A stretch of 12,727 nt of DNA from JACRBK01 sp964427955. GTDB taxonomy: Bacteria; Chloroflexota; Anaerolineae; Aggregatilineales; Aggregatilineaceae. Below, piece after piece: positions 1-6,206 of the stretch; positions within the stretch are counted from its first letter, which is position 1; each line of letters starts with the position of its first letter. The notes under the pieces were generated by a model. It made no database searches. It saw only the letters and a program-made list of their open reading frames with translations, and was not told where the DNA came from. Location of the stretch: NCBI GenBank assembly GCA_964427955.1, contig CAYRWY010000146.1:1-12727 (forward strand), given 5' to 3'. The translations under genes were made by a program, and so were the position numbers.

Positions 1-41
1 CCTCACCCCCCGACCCCCTCTCCACCCGGTGGCGAGGGGGA
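1..41. repeat. Partial copy of the GGCCTCACCCC hairpin repeat
   Basis: The window opens inside a copy of the same element that is complete at 149-264. It shows the CCTCACCCCC end followed by a C-rich/G-rich hairpin (arms about 14-26 and 28-40, one mismatch). The second hairpin and right terminal repeat of the family are absent; a different repeat (42-72) begins immediately. The left edge is cut by the window. Confidence 0.6.
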
Positions 42-72
42 GCGGCACGGGGGAACCGTCGGTGCAGGAGCA
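42..72 (+). repeat. Short dispersed repeat GCGGCACGG...CGTCGGTG, copy 1
   Basis: This stretch matches 6172-6203 at most positions (both read GCGGCACGG, then GGAA, CGTCGGTG and a G-rich end). A shortened relative starts at 363 (GCGGCACGG followed by a G run and AGCAC). It carries no ORF of its own. At the second copy it lies between two operon genes. Its family is not recognised. Confidence 0.5.
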
Positions 73-89
73 CTGCTTGCCGCGCCCTC

Positions 90-112
90 GTAGGGACAGC
101 CCTATGTGTGTC
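90..112. repeat. Degenerate GTAGGG / CCCTAC-type hairpin repeat
   Basis: It begins GTAGGGACAG and contains a short inverted repeat (GACA at 95-98, TGTC at 109-112). Read on the minus strand it ends in CCCTACG, the constant tail shared with the hairpins at 312-335, 6292-6316 and 11324-11348. It is the weakest member of that set. Confidence 0.35.
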
Positions 113-148
113 AATTTAAGGAACTTGAGGCGGTAATGGCTTCATCCC

Positions 149-264
149 GGCCTCACCCCCCAGCCCCCTCTCCATTGAAAAGGCGCAATAGAGAGGGGGA
201 GATGGCCATGCCGGAAAAGTCCCCTCCGCCAACTCGGTTGGAGAGGGGATTTAGGGGTGAGGCC
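149..264. repeat. 116-bp MITE-like element with terminal inverted repeats and two hairpins
   Basis: The ends form a perfect 11-bp inverted repeat: GGCCTCACCCC at 149-159 and GGGGTGAGGCC at 254-264. Inside are two further hairpins. The first pairs 164-172 with 191-199 (9 bp of CCCCCTCTC/GAGAGGGGG), then ATTG with CAAT after one mismatch. The second pairs about 220-233 with 237-249. Related copies lie at 1-41 and 12586-12683. The loops and inner stems differ in sequence while pairing is kept. No protein is encoded. The architecture suggests a non-autonomous mobile or REP-like element; no matching transposase is in the window. Confidence 0.7.
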
Positions 265-311
265 GTTTCTTCCCTATGACACGAGATCAGATGATTAACT
301 TGACGCCTGGT

Positions 312-335
312 GGGCAATTCATGAATCGCCCCTAC
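312..335 (+). repeat. Palindromic repeat with GCCCCTAC tail
   Basis: GGGC (312-315) and GCCC (328-331) flank a perfect ATTCATGAAT palindrome (317-326), giving a hairpin that ends in CCCCTAC. Homology to the copy at 6292 continues past the hairpin: CTAC, a short A-rich stretch, then CCG and a pyrimidine-rich block ending CGCC. The stem sequence differs from the other copies while the tail is constant. Confidence 0.55.
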
Positions 336-402
336 AAAAACCGGTTCGCCAACAGTACCCCAGCGGCACGGGGGGAGCACTCGCGTGCGCTCGCGAGAGT
401 TA

Positions 403-411
403 TGCTACAAT
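403..411 (+). promoter_or_regulatory. Probable extended -10 promoter of the 460-1689 gene
   Basis: TGCTACAAT at 403-411 is an extended -10 (TACAAT preceded by TG one base upstream). No good -35 hexamer lies 16-18 bp upstream. A start near 418 would give a leader of about 42 nt before the ATG at 460. The last gene of the window has a near-identical GCTACAAT at 11456-11463. Confidence 0.45.
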
Positions 412-459
412 GAAGATTATTAACGGCATTCAGCCCCTTTGAAGGAGAAAATTACCATC

Positions 460-1689
460 ATGAAAATTAAACTGCTCGTGAGCCTGGTGCTGCTGTCCGC
501 GTTGATCGTGCTGCCCGGAGTGGTGGCGGCCCAGGGACCGGAAACCCCCGAAGACGTCCTCCAGCAGATGGTCGATGCGGGAATCATCGCCAGCGTAGCG
601 GGCGACCAGGTGGTCGAGGTCGAGACGGAGACCATCGACCTGACCGACGAAGACAACTTGTTCCGCTACGTCACGTATGGCGGAGTGATGGCCGATTTCG
701 TGATGGGCGGAACGATCACCTGGGGGCCGGGCGCTGCCGACGACGACTGCGGCTTCACGCTGCGCTTTGCCGACGACGCGAACTATTATTACGCCGGGAT
801 CAGCCAGGACGGCCAGGTGCGCTTCGACGAAATTCAGGACAACGAATGGCAGGAGCCGATCCTCGAAGACACGGACGTGATCACCACCGGCGAAGGCGAA
901 TCCAATGAATTCATCGTGGTGGGCGTCGGGGGGGACTTCATGGTCTTCGTCAACCGCACCGGCGTGCTGACCGCCAGCGACGACAGTGTGCTGGAAGGCG
1001 ATTTTGGCGTCGGGATGGACACCTATGCCGACAGCGCGGCCACTAGCTGCGTGTTCGACCAGGTGTGGGGCTGGAACCTGACCGAAAGTGGCGCGCTCCC
1101 CACGACCGGCGGCGAATCGGACGCGGTCGAACTCAGCAATTATGGCGGAGAGCCGAAAGCCGCTATCGCCGAACTGCAAGACCTGGGCCTGATCAGCGGG
1201 GCCAGCCAGGTGTTTGTCGAAGATTACGCGTACTTCACCGGCCAGGGCAGCTTCTTCACCCCGTTGGCCCGCAACAGCCCGTTCACCAACGTCGTCATGG
1301 CGGGCGAATTGACCTTCACCACCGGCACGACCACCGACACCGAAACCTGCTCGCTGCTGTCGCGCGTCAAGACGGATGCCAGCGGCTCGACCAACACCTA
1401 CGTCGAAGTGGGGATCGACAACAGCGGCAATGTCTACTATGTCGATACTGCCGACGGGCAGACCTCGGCCTCGGACGTCCTCCCTCTGGGACTCGACCTG
1501 ACCCAGCCGCATCACCTGCTGTTCATCGTAAGCGATAACACGCTCACCGCCTTTGTCGATGGCGTCAACGTCGCGGATCACGTCGAGATCGACGCCGCGC
1601 GCGCGGGCACCTTCGGCATCTCGCTGTACGGCCAGGACAGCAATGCCCGCTGCGACGGTCGGAACATCTGGGTCTACGAAATGGATTAA
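460..1689 (+). CDS. Secreted protein with two tandem ConA/LamG-like beta domains
   Basis: The 409-residue product begins with a clear signal peptide (KIK, then a hydrophobic stretch to about residue 22, and a VVAAQ cleavage region near 25). The ATG at 460 is preferred over the in-frame TTG at 441 minus 2 because it starts directly with the signal peptide; AAGGAG lies 12 nt upstream. The mature part holds two homologous halves, about 29-207 and 231-409, joined by a Thr/Gly-rich linker (GALPTTGG). Each half starts with a short helix-like segment (EDVLQQMVDAGII; KAAIAELQDLGLI), then beta-rich sequence ending in an aromatic strand (VWGWNL; IWVYEM). Each has a Cys pair in the same place: C97/C197 and C297/C398, so probably one disulfide per domain. 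The beta-rich pattern fits concanavalin-A/LamG-like binding domains; that is inferred, with no catalytic motif seen. It is a single-gene unit with its own promoter and terminator. Confidence 0.85.
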   Translation: MKIKLLVSLVLLSALIVLPGVVAAQGPETPEDVLQQMVDAGIIASVAGDQVVEVETETIDLTDEDNLFRYVTYGGVMADFVMGGTITWGPGAADDDCGFTLRFADDANYYYAGISQDGQVRFDEIQDNEWQEPILEDTDVITTGEGESNEFIVVGVGGDFMVFVNRTGVLTASDDSVLEGDFGVGMDTYADSAATSCVFDQVWGWNLTESGALPTTGGESDAVELSNYGGEPKAAIAELQDLGLISGASQVFVEDYAYFTGQGSFFTPLARNSPFTNVVMAGELTFTTGTTTDTETCSLLSRVKTDASGSTNTYVEVGIDNSGNVYYVDTADGQTSASDVLPLGLDLTQPHHLLFIVSDNTLTAFVDGVNVADHVEIDAARAGTFGISLYGQDSNARCDGRNIWVYEMD

Positions 1690-1695
1690 CAGCCT

Positions 1696-1722
1696 GGGGG
1701 CGCCTGCGCAGCGCCCCCTTTT
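1696..1722 (+). terminator. Intrinsic terminator after the secreted LamG-like gene
   Basis: GGGGGCGC (1696-1703) and GCGCCCCC (1711-1718) form an 8-bp GC stem around a 7-nt loop, followed by TTTT (1719-1722). It lies 7 bp after the TAA of the upstream gene. It is oriented for plus-strand transcripts, with no T-run for the convergent minus-strand gene. Confidence 0.85.
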
Positions 1723-1797
1723 CATCATCCCAACCGCACCACATAGACGCAGCGAAACAGACCCCTTTTCGACGGCGCGCGGCGGTCTACTCAGGGG

Positions 1798-2337
1798 TCA
1801 CTCGAAGATCACGAAGTAAACGCACTCGTCATCGCCGTTGCGGCGGCAGGGGGTGTCGGCGCGCTCGATGTAAAAGCGAGCGCCCCGCGGCTGGAACTTG
1901 CGGACCGTCCCGTAGATGATCCCGTAATCGAAGTCGCTCGGAAACGGGTTTTTGCAGGTGATCCGGAACGTGTTGCGATCCAGGCGCTCGGAACGATAGT
2001 AGCCGATCTCGCCGTGGCGGTGGTTCATGTGATACGCCACGTCGATACTGGCCAGCGCGTCTTCTACGCAGTGAATGTCAGGGGGCCACTCGGCTGTTTC
2101 GGGGATTTTGGTGCCGACACTGACCAGGTCGAGCGTCGTATTGACCCGCAGCTCACGCTCGATGTCCGCCAGAATGTCCAGCCAGGTCTGCTGGGAGTAC
2201 CACCCGTCACGCTCCACGGACTCAAGACCGTGTTTGCGAAGCGTGGGAGTGAGGTCGAACCCAAGCCCTTCCAGGGTCGCCAGCACGGCTGACCCCTTTG
2301 ATTCCGCCTTCGGATCGAAGGCTACGAATTCCGCCAC
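1798..2337 (-). CDS. V4R-like (4-vinyl reductase fold) small-molecule-binding protein
   Basis: This encodes a soluble protein of 179 residues with no signal peptide or membrane segment. The start is GTG at 2337, with GGAGAG 6 nt upstream. The C-terminal third carries the clearest signal: a glycine-containing strand-helix segment (YGIIYGTVRKF, about 138-148), then a CxxxGxxxC-type pair, C164 and C172, in CRRNGDDECVY. This resembles the V4R signature found in vinyl reductase-related and H-NOX-related domains. Three histidines cluster at 103, 106 and 108 beside HRHGEIGYY, and could be ligand or metal contacts. V4R domains usually sit in larger regulators or beside heme/porphyrin or NO-sensing modules; here the protein is stand-alone. 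It converges on the previous gene. Family placement is tentative; a role as a sensor or ligand carrier is inference. Confidence 0.75.
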   Translation of the reverse strand: MAEFVAFDPKAESKGSAVLATLEGLGFDLTPTLRKHGLESVERDGWYSQQTWLDILADIERELRVNTTLDLVSVGTKIPETAEWPPDIHCVEDALASIDVAYHMNHRHGEIGYYRSERLDRNTFRITCKNPFPSDFDYGIIYGTVRKFQPRGARFYIERADTPCRRNGDDECVYFVIFE

Positions 2338-2524
2338 TTGTCACTCTCCATGCACTACGGCTACGCCGGATCAGGAGATTTGAACTCGTGGAAGAATGGT
2401 CAGGGTACGGTGAGAGTTCCCCACCCGCAGGATATGGCGCAGCCAATGGCCTGTCTATGAACCACTGTACAATGGAGAGATCAAAACCGGGTTAAAAGAA
2501 TATATACTCACTGTTACAGAGCAC

Positions 2525-2716
2525 CTACCGGCGCCGCCCAAACAGCAGCGCGACGATCCCGACTGCCAGGGCGCACAGCCCCAGCGTGATCAGGAAAGTC
2601 GTCAGCACGTTCCAGGCAAACCAGGCTTGCAGGACGATTCCGACGATGCCCCCGGCGATGACGGCGGCGTTGAGGACCCGGCGTGGGACGTACTGAAGCG
2701 GACGGTAGGGTCGCAT
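2525..2716 (-). CDS. Small two-helix membrane protein
   Basis: The product has 63 residues: a basic, proline-containing N-terminus (about 1-14, including YVPRRVL), a hydrophobic helix (about 15-33), a second helix (about 36-58), and a GRRR C-terminus. No family is recognised. The ATG at 2716 follows the stop of the 23-codon ORF (2719-2790) by two bases, so translation would be coupled. Its own Shine-Dalgarno is weak. A perfect TATAAT on the same strand upstream of the short ORF supports expression. The two pieces may be one protein split by a frameshift, since both are hydrophobic and neighbouring. Confidence 0.55.
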   Translation of the reverse strand: MRPYRPLQYVPRRVLNAAVIAGGIVGIVLQAWFAWNVLTTFLITLGLCALAVGIVALLFGRRR

Positions 2717-2718
2717 GG

Positions 2719-2790
2719 CTACTCGCTGATCGACGCGGCGAAATCGGCCAGGACGGCGGCGGACAGGAAAAACAGCTTGCGGCTGGTCAT
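2719..2790 (-). CDS. 23-codon hydrophobic leader or split N-terminus
   Basis: A 23-residue frame starts MTSRKLFFLSAAVLADF and ends at TAG, two bases before the ATG of the 63-residue membrane protein. AGAGGG lies 9 nt before its ATG (plus strand 2800-2805), which is a better ribosome site than the downstream gene has. The peptide has the charge and hydrophobicity of a membrane segment. It could be a real microprotein, a coupling leader, or the first helix of the downstream gene separated by a frameshift or a sequencing error. It is below normal gene-calling length. Confidence 0.35.
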   Translation of the reverse strand: MTSRKLFFLSAAVLADFAASISE

Positions 2791-2831
2791 GAGTTTTTTC
2801 CCTCTGGATGCAGGGCGGCGCTTGGCAGCGA

Positions 2832-2837
2832 ATTATA
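2832..2837 (-). promoter_or_regulatory. Perfect TATAAT -10 box for the small membrane ORFs
   Basis: The plus strand ATTATA reads TATAAT on the minus strand, 42 bases upstream of the 23-codon ORF's ATG. A weak TTTGGC lies about 16 bp further upstream as a possible -35. The box sits in the gap before recJ, so the two units would be transcribed divergently. Confidence 0.45.
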
Positions 2838-2866
2838 CGCTAAAACCGTCCAGGCCAAAAACCGAT

Positions 2867-2895
2867 TTGCCTAAGCGTGACGGCGCGTGTTAACA
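2867..2895 (+). promoter_or_regulatory. Possible recJ operon promoter
   Basis: TTGCCT (2867-2872) and TTAACA (2890-2895) are 17 bp apart. A start near 2902 would leave a leader of about 40 nt before the GTG at 2944. Both boxes are imperfect, so this is only a candidate; it overlaps the upstream side of the divergent promoter. Confidence 0.3.
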
Positions 2896-2943
2896 TCCAC
2901 CAATTACGATGGGTTCATGTCTAAATAACTTTTGAGGTTCATT

Positions 2944-4692
2944 GTGCCCGATCCTGCTGCAACGCTCAAGCGCTGGGTTATTGCGCCACGCATCCCCCCC
3001 AGCGTGCAAAGCCACCTGGACACTTACCACCCGGTCATGGCCCAGGTGCTCTACAACCGGGGCCAGGATACCGCTGAAAAAGCACACGTTTTCCTGGCAG
3101 GCGGCGAGACGGCCCTCCACAACCCCTTCACCATGCAGGGAATGCCGCAGGCAGTGGCGCGCATCCGGCACGCGATCAAAAACGACGAACAAGTCGCCAT
3201 CTACGGGGACTTCGACGCGGACGGCGTGACCAGCACGGTGCTGCTCACCCAGGCGCTCGAAGCCCTGGGCGGGCGCGTGATCCCCTATATTCCCAACCGC
3301 GTGGACGAGGGCTACGGGCTGAACGCCGAGGCCCTGCGCTCCCTGCAAAAGAACGGCGTGCGGCTGGTCATCACGGTGGACTGCGGCATTCGCTCGGTGG
3401 ACGAGGTCGAGTTCGGCAATTCCATCGGGCTGGACATGATCGTCACCGATCACCACTCGGTAGGCGAGGTGCTGCCGCCCGCGCTGGCAGTGCTCGATCC
3501 CAAGATCGATTCCAAGCTGGCGCTGGAAGAAGGCCGCACCAACGGCTACCCGGAGGATATGCTGGCCGGGGTGGGCGTGGCCTTCAAGCTGGCCGACGCG
3601 CTCTACCGCGCCGAAGAACAGCAGTCCCGCCGTCGCCCGGCGCTCAAGCTCGAAGAACTGCTCGACCTGGTCGCGCTGGGCACGGTGGCCGATCTCGCCC
3701 CGCTGGATCGCCTGGAGAACCGCGAGCTGGTCCGGCACGGGCTGGAAGTCCTCAACCGGGCGCAGCGCCCCGGCATTTACGAGTTGGCACAGGTGGCCCG
3801 CGTCGAGCCGGGCAAGATCAACACCACCAGCATCGGCTTCATGCTGGCCCCGCGCATCAACGCGGCGGGACGGCTGGGCGACGCCATGACCGCCTACCGC
3901 CTGCTGACCGCAGCCATGCCCGAAGCCAGTATGCGCGCCCAGGAATTGCAGGAACTCAACGTCCAGCGGCAAAGCCTGACGATGGAAATGGTCGAAGTGG
4001 CGCGCGCGCGGGCTTTACGCGCGACCACGCCGGATCTCGCCCTGATCTTCGACGCCGGACCGGAATTTCTGCCGGGGATCGTCGGACTGGTGGCCGGGCG
4101 GTTGTGCGAGGAATTTTACATCCCGGCGGTGGTGATCGAAAAAGGCGAAACCGAGTCGCGCGGGTCGTGCCGCAGCATCCCCGAATTCAACATCACCGAC
4201 GCCCTGGATCAATGCGCCGATCTGCTGGTGCGGCACGGCGGGCACGCCCAGGCGGCGGGCTTCACCGTGAAGAACGAGAATATCCCCCTGCTCCACGAGC
4301 GCCTGACGGCCATCGCGGGCAGCGCGCTGCACGGCCAGGACCTGCGCCCGGCCATCGAGATCGACGCCGAGATCGCGTTCGACGCGCTGACGATGGAGTT
4401 GGCGAAGACGCTGCAAATGCTGGAACCCACCGGCGCGAAAAACGAGGCGCCGCTGTTCATGACCCGCCACCTGCGCGTGATCGACTTCCGGCGCGTCGGC
4501 AACGAGGGCAAGCACCTGCGCCTGCGCCTGACCAACGGGCTGACGCAGATCGACGCCATCGGCTTCAAGCTGGGCGAATGGGCCGAACGGAACCTGATGT
4601 TCGTGGACGTGGTCTATCATCTTGAGATCAACGAGTGGAACGGGTATTCCAAGTTACAGCTTAACGTGCAAGATTTGCGCCCGTCTGAATAA
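2944..4692 (+). CDS. recJ: Single-stranded-DNA-specific exonuclease RecJ
   Basis: RecJ degrades single-stranded DNA 5' to 3' in recombination and repair, using divalent metal, in the cytoplasm. The 582-residue length is normal for the family. The GTG at 2944 is chosen because GAGG lies 6 nt upstream; the longer TTG frame from 2932 has no such site. The phosphoesterase motifs are all present: DFDADG with D89, D91, D93; TVDCGI with D146; TDHH at 168-171; ALGTVAD with D250; APRINAAGR near 302-310; and the DHHA1 motif GGHAQAAG at 432-439. The C-terminal part from about 466 corresponds to the RecJ OB-type domain. It is the first gene of a plus-strand run of five, with 15 bp to the next start. All key residues are intact and activity is expected. 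Confidence 0.95.
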   Translation: MPDPAATLKRWVIAPRIPPSVQSHLDTYHPVMAQVLYNRGQDTAEKAHVFLAGGETALHNPFTMQGMPQAVARIRHAIKNDEQVAIYGDFDADGVTSTVLLTQALEALGGRVIPYIPNRVDEGYGLNAEALRSLQKNGVRLVITVDCGIRSVDEVEFGNSIGLDMIVTDHHSVGEVLPPALAVLDPKIDSKLALEEGRTNGYPEDMLAGVGVAFKLADALYRAEEQQSRRRPALKLEELLDLVALGTVADLAPLDRLENRELVRHGLEVLNRAQRPGIYELAQVARVEPGKINTTSIGFMLAPRINAAGRLGDAMTAYRLLTAAMPEASMRAQELQELNVQRQSLTMEMVEVARARALRATTPDLALIFDAGPEFLPGIVGLVAGRLCEEFYIPAVVIEKGETESRGSCRSIPEFNITDALDQCADLLVRHGGHAQAAGFTVKNENIPLLHERLTAIAGSALHGQDLRPAIEIDAEIAFDALTMELAKTLQMLEPTGAKNEAPLFMTRHLRVIDFRRVGNEGKHLRLRLTNGLTQIDAIGFKLGEWAERNLMFVDVVYHLEINEWNGYSKLQLNVQDLRPSE

Positions 4693-4707
4693 GGCGTACG
4701 CCCCGCC

Positions 4708-6171
4708 ATGACCCAATCGCCGTTTCGAGTCGCTTTCGCCCGGCGCTGGTTGTTCGCCGGACTCTGGCTCGGCTTGCTGCTGATCCCGCTGTATCCGATC
4801 CAGGCCCGCAACACCACCGTGCCGCCCGGCACGCGCTTCGGGATCGTGGAAGCCTACTACCGCCCCGGCGACGCGCGCGACCTCAACGTCGGGTGGGATC
4901 GCGTCATCTTCGAGTGGCCCAAGTTCCAGCCAGACGGCCCGGACCAATTCCTGACCGACGCCGTGCCCACCGACATCCTGAGCGAAGCCCGGCTGGCCGG
5001 GCGCGAGGTGATCGGCCTGCTCAAAAACACGCCGCTCTGGGCGTCCGGCAGCAACAAGCTGGGCGCGCCGCCGCTGGGCCTCGACCTGCCGCTCGACGAT
5101 CCGGGCAACGTGTGGGCGGCCTTCGTGCGCCGCATGGTGACGTATTACGGCCAGCAGTGGGGCATCACGCACTGGATCATCTACAACGAGCCGGATCTGC
5201 GCCCCGGCGAGATCGCGTGGTACGAGTTCGACGGCACGGTCGAAGATTATTACCGGATGCTCAAGGTGGCCTATCTGGCGGCCAAAGCCGTCAATCCGGA
5301 TGCCGTGATCCACGTGGCGGGCATGGCGTGGTGGACCGACAAAACCGCCGGGCGCGAGCCGTATCTGCAACGCCTGCTGACGGTGATCGCCAAAGACCCC
5401 GACGCCGCGGCCCACCACTACTATTTCGACGTGGTGATGGTCCACGTCTATTTTTCTACCCACAACGTGTGGACGATGCTGATGGACATCGAGGGCATCC
5501 TGTGGCACTTCGATCTGCAAGACAAAGCCATCTGGATCGACGAGACCAACGCCCGGCCCTCCCAGGACCCCTTCGTGCAGAGCGTGCCCGGCCTGCCCTA
5601 CAGCATCACCCTGGACCAGCAGGCCGATTTTCTGGTCCAGGCGGCGGCGCTGGGGCTGGCGGCGGGCGTCGAACGCTTCGCCGTGTACCGGCTCTACGAC
5701 GATCATTTTGTTCCCGGCGTGTCCGAACCCTGGGGACTGGTGCGGGCGGATGGATCGCGCCGCCCGGCCTTCGCCACTTACCGCACCATCATCGAGACGT
5801 TTTCCGCGACGACCGAGGCCCAATGGCTGTACAGCGCCAACGCCTCGCTGGTCGTGCTCAACCAGCCGGAGCGGACGGTGTACGTGCTGTGGGCGCGCAA
5901 ACTCCTGCCCGTCAACTTCTACGTCAGCGCCTTCTGGCCGGATGAAGAAGCGACCCAGGTGAGCGTGGCCGGGTCCACCCAGACGGTGATCGCGGCGCCG
6001 ACCGATCATTTCAAGAGCGCGTGGTTCACGCTCACGGCACCGGCTGCCATCGCGGACCCTTCCGGTAACGTCGTGGTCGAGGGCGCGCCGACCGTCCTGA
6101 TCGCCAGCGGTCCCGCGCGGCTGGTGTGGGTCGAAGTCGAGGGCCAGTATTGGCAGTTGCGGGGCGGATAG
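4708..6171 (+). CDS. Secreted clan GH-A-type glycosidase (intact catalytic pair)
   Basis: The product has 487 residues: an Arg-bearing N-terminus and hydrophobic segment (about 12-32, ending near IQAR) forming a signal peptide or anchor, a (beta/alpha)8-barrel (about 42-365) and a C-terminal beta domain (about 375-487). Motifs fit clan GH-A retaining glycosidases, nearest in style to GH39/GH5 (family not certain). WIIYNEPD places the acid/base at E161, IWIDETNA places the nucleophile at E279, and VHVY supplies H246 on the strand before it. Other barrel landmarks are TPLWAS (108-113), VNPDAVIHVAG (195-205) and ADGSRRPAF (347-355). The substrate cannot be read from sequence; it should act outside the cell on a glycan. 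It follows recJ by 15 bp with only a weak Shine-Dalgarno, suggesting coupled translation. A diverged duplicate follows directly. Confidence 0.85.
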   Translation: MTQSPFRVAFARRWLFAGLWLGLLLIPLYPIQARNTTVPPGTRFGIVEAYYRPGDARDLNVGWDRVIFEWPKFQPDGPDQFLTDAVPTDILSEARLAGREVIGLLKNTPLWASGSNKLGAPPLGLDLPLDDPGNVWAAFVRRMVTYYGQQWGITHWIIYNEPDLRPGEIAWYEFDGTVEDYYRMLKVAYLAAKAVNPDAVIHVAGMAWWTDKTAGREPYLQRLLTVIAKDPDAAAHHYYFDVVMVHVYFSTHNVWTMLMDIEGILWHFDLQDKAIWIDETNARPSQDPFVQSVPGLPYSITLDQQADFLVQAAALGLAAGVERFAVYRLYDDHFVPGVSEPWGLVRADGSRRPAFATYRTIIETFSATTEAQWLYSANASLVVLNQPERTVYVLWARKLLPVNFYVSAFWPDEEATQVSVAGSTQTVIAAPTDHFKSAWFTLTAPAAIADPSGNVVVEGAPTVLIASGPARLVWVEVEGQYWQLRGG

Positions 6172-6203
6172 GCGGCACGGTGGAATCGTCGGTGTAGGGG
6201 GCA
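6172..6203 (+). repeat. Short dispersed repeat GCGGCACGG...CGTCGGTG, copy 2
   Basis: This copy matches 42-72 and fills nearly the whole 35-bp gap between the two barrel genes, starting directly after the TAG at 6169-6171. Its G-rich end (AGGGGG, 6196-6201) lies 5 nt before the ATG at 6207 and so acts as the likely Shine-Dalgarno of the next gene. Confidence 0.55.
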
Positions 6204-6206
6204 GTG

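Larger units (their letters stand above)
265..459. other. Gene-free upstream region
   Basis: Together with 1-264 this makes 459 bp without a supported gene. It holds a hairpin repeat (312-335), a shortened GCGGCACGG repeat (363-380) and the probable promoter of the following secreted-protein gene. The only open frame here runs through the repeats on the minus strand and is not credible as a gene. Confidence 0.5.

Noticed and set aside
153..380. 75-codon minus-strand ORF in the first intergenic region
   Set aside because: It is made almost entirely of repeat DNA (149-264 and 312-335); such frames recur wherever these repeats occur and carry no protein signal.
1114..1134. LPTTG-like sortase motif in the LamG-like protein
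   Set aside because: It lies in the linker between the two domains (residues 213-217) and is not followed by a C-terminal hydrophobic segment and basic tail.
430..1728. 432-codon minus-strand frame over the LamG-like gene
   Set aside because: It overlaps a plus-strand gene with signal peptide, Shine-Dalgarno, promoter and terminator, and even runs through that terminator.
2366..2400. Possible tRNA T-arm on the minus strand (GTTCAAATC-like wording)
   Set aside because: The arm has a mismatch and there is no matching acceptor strand or anticodon arm at the required distance.
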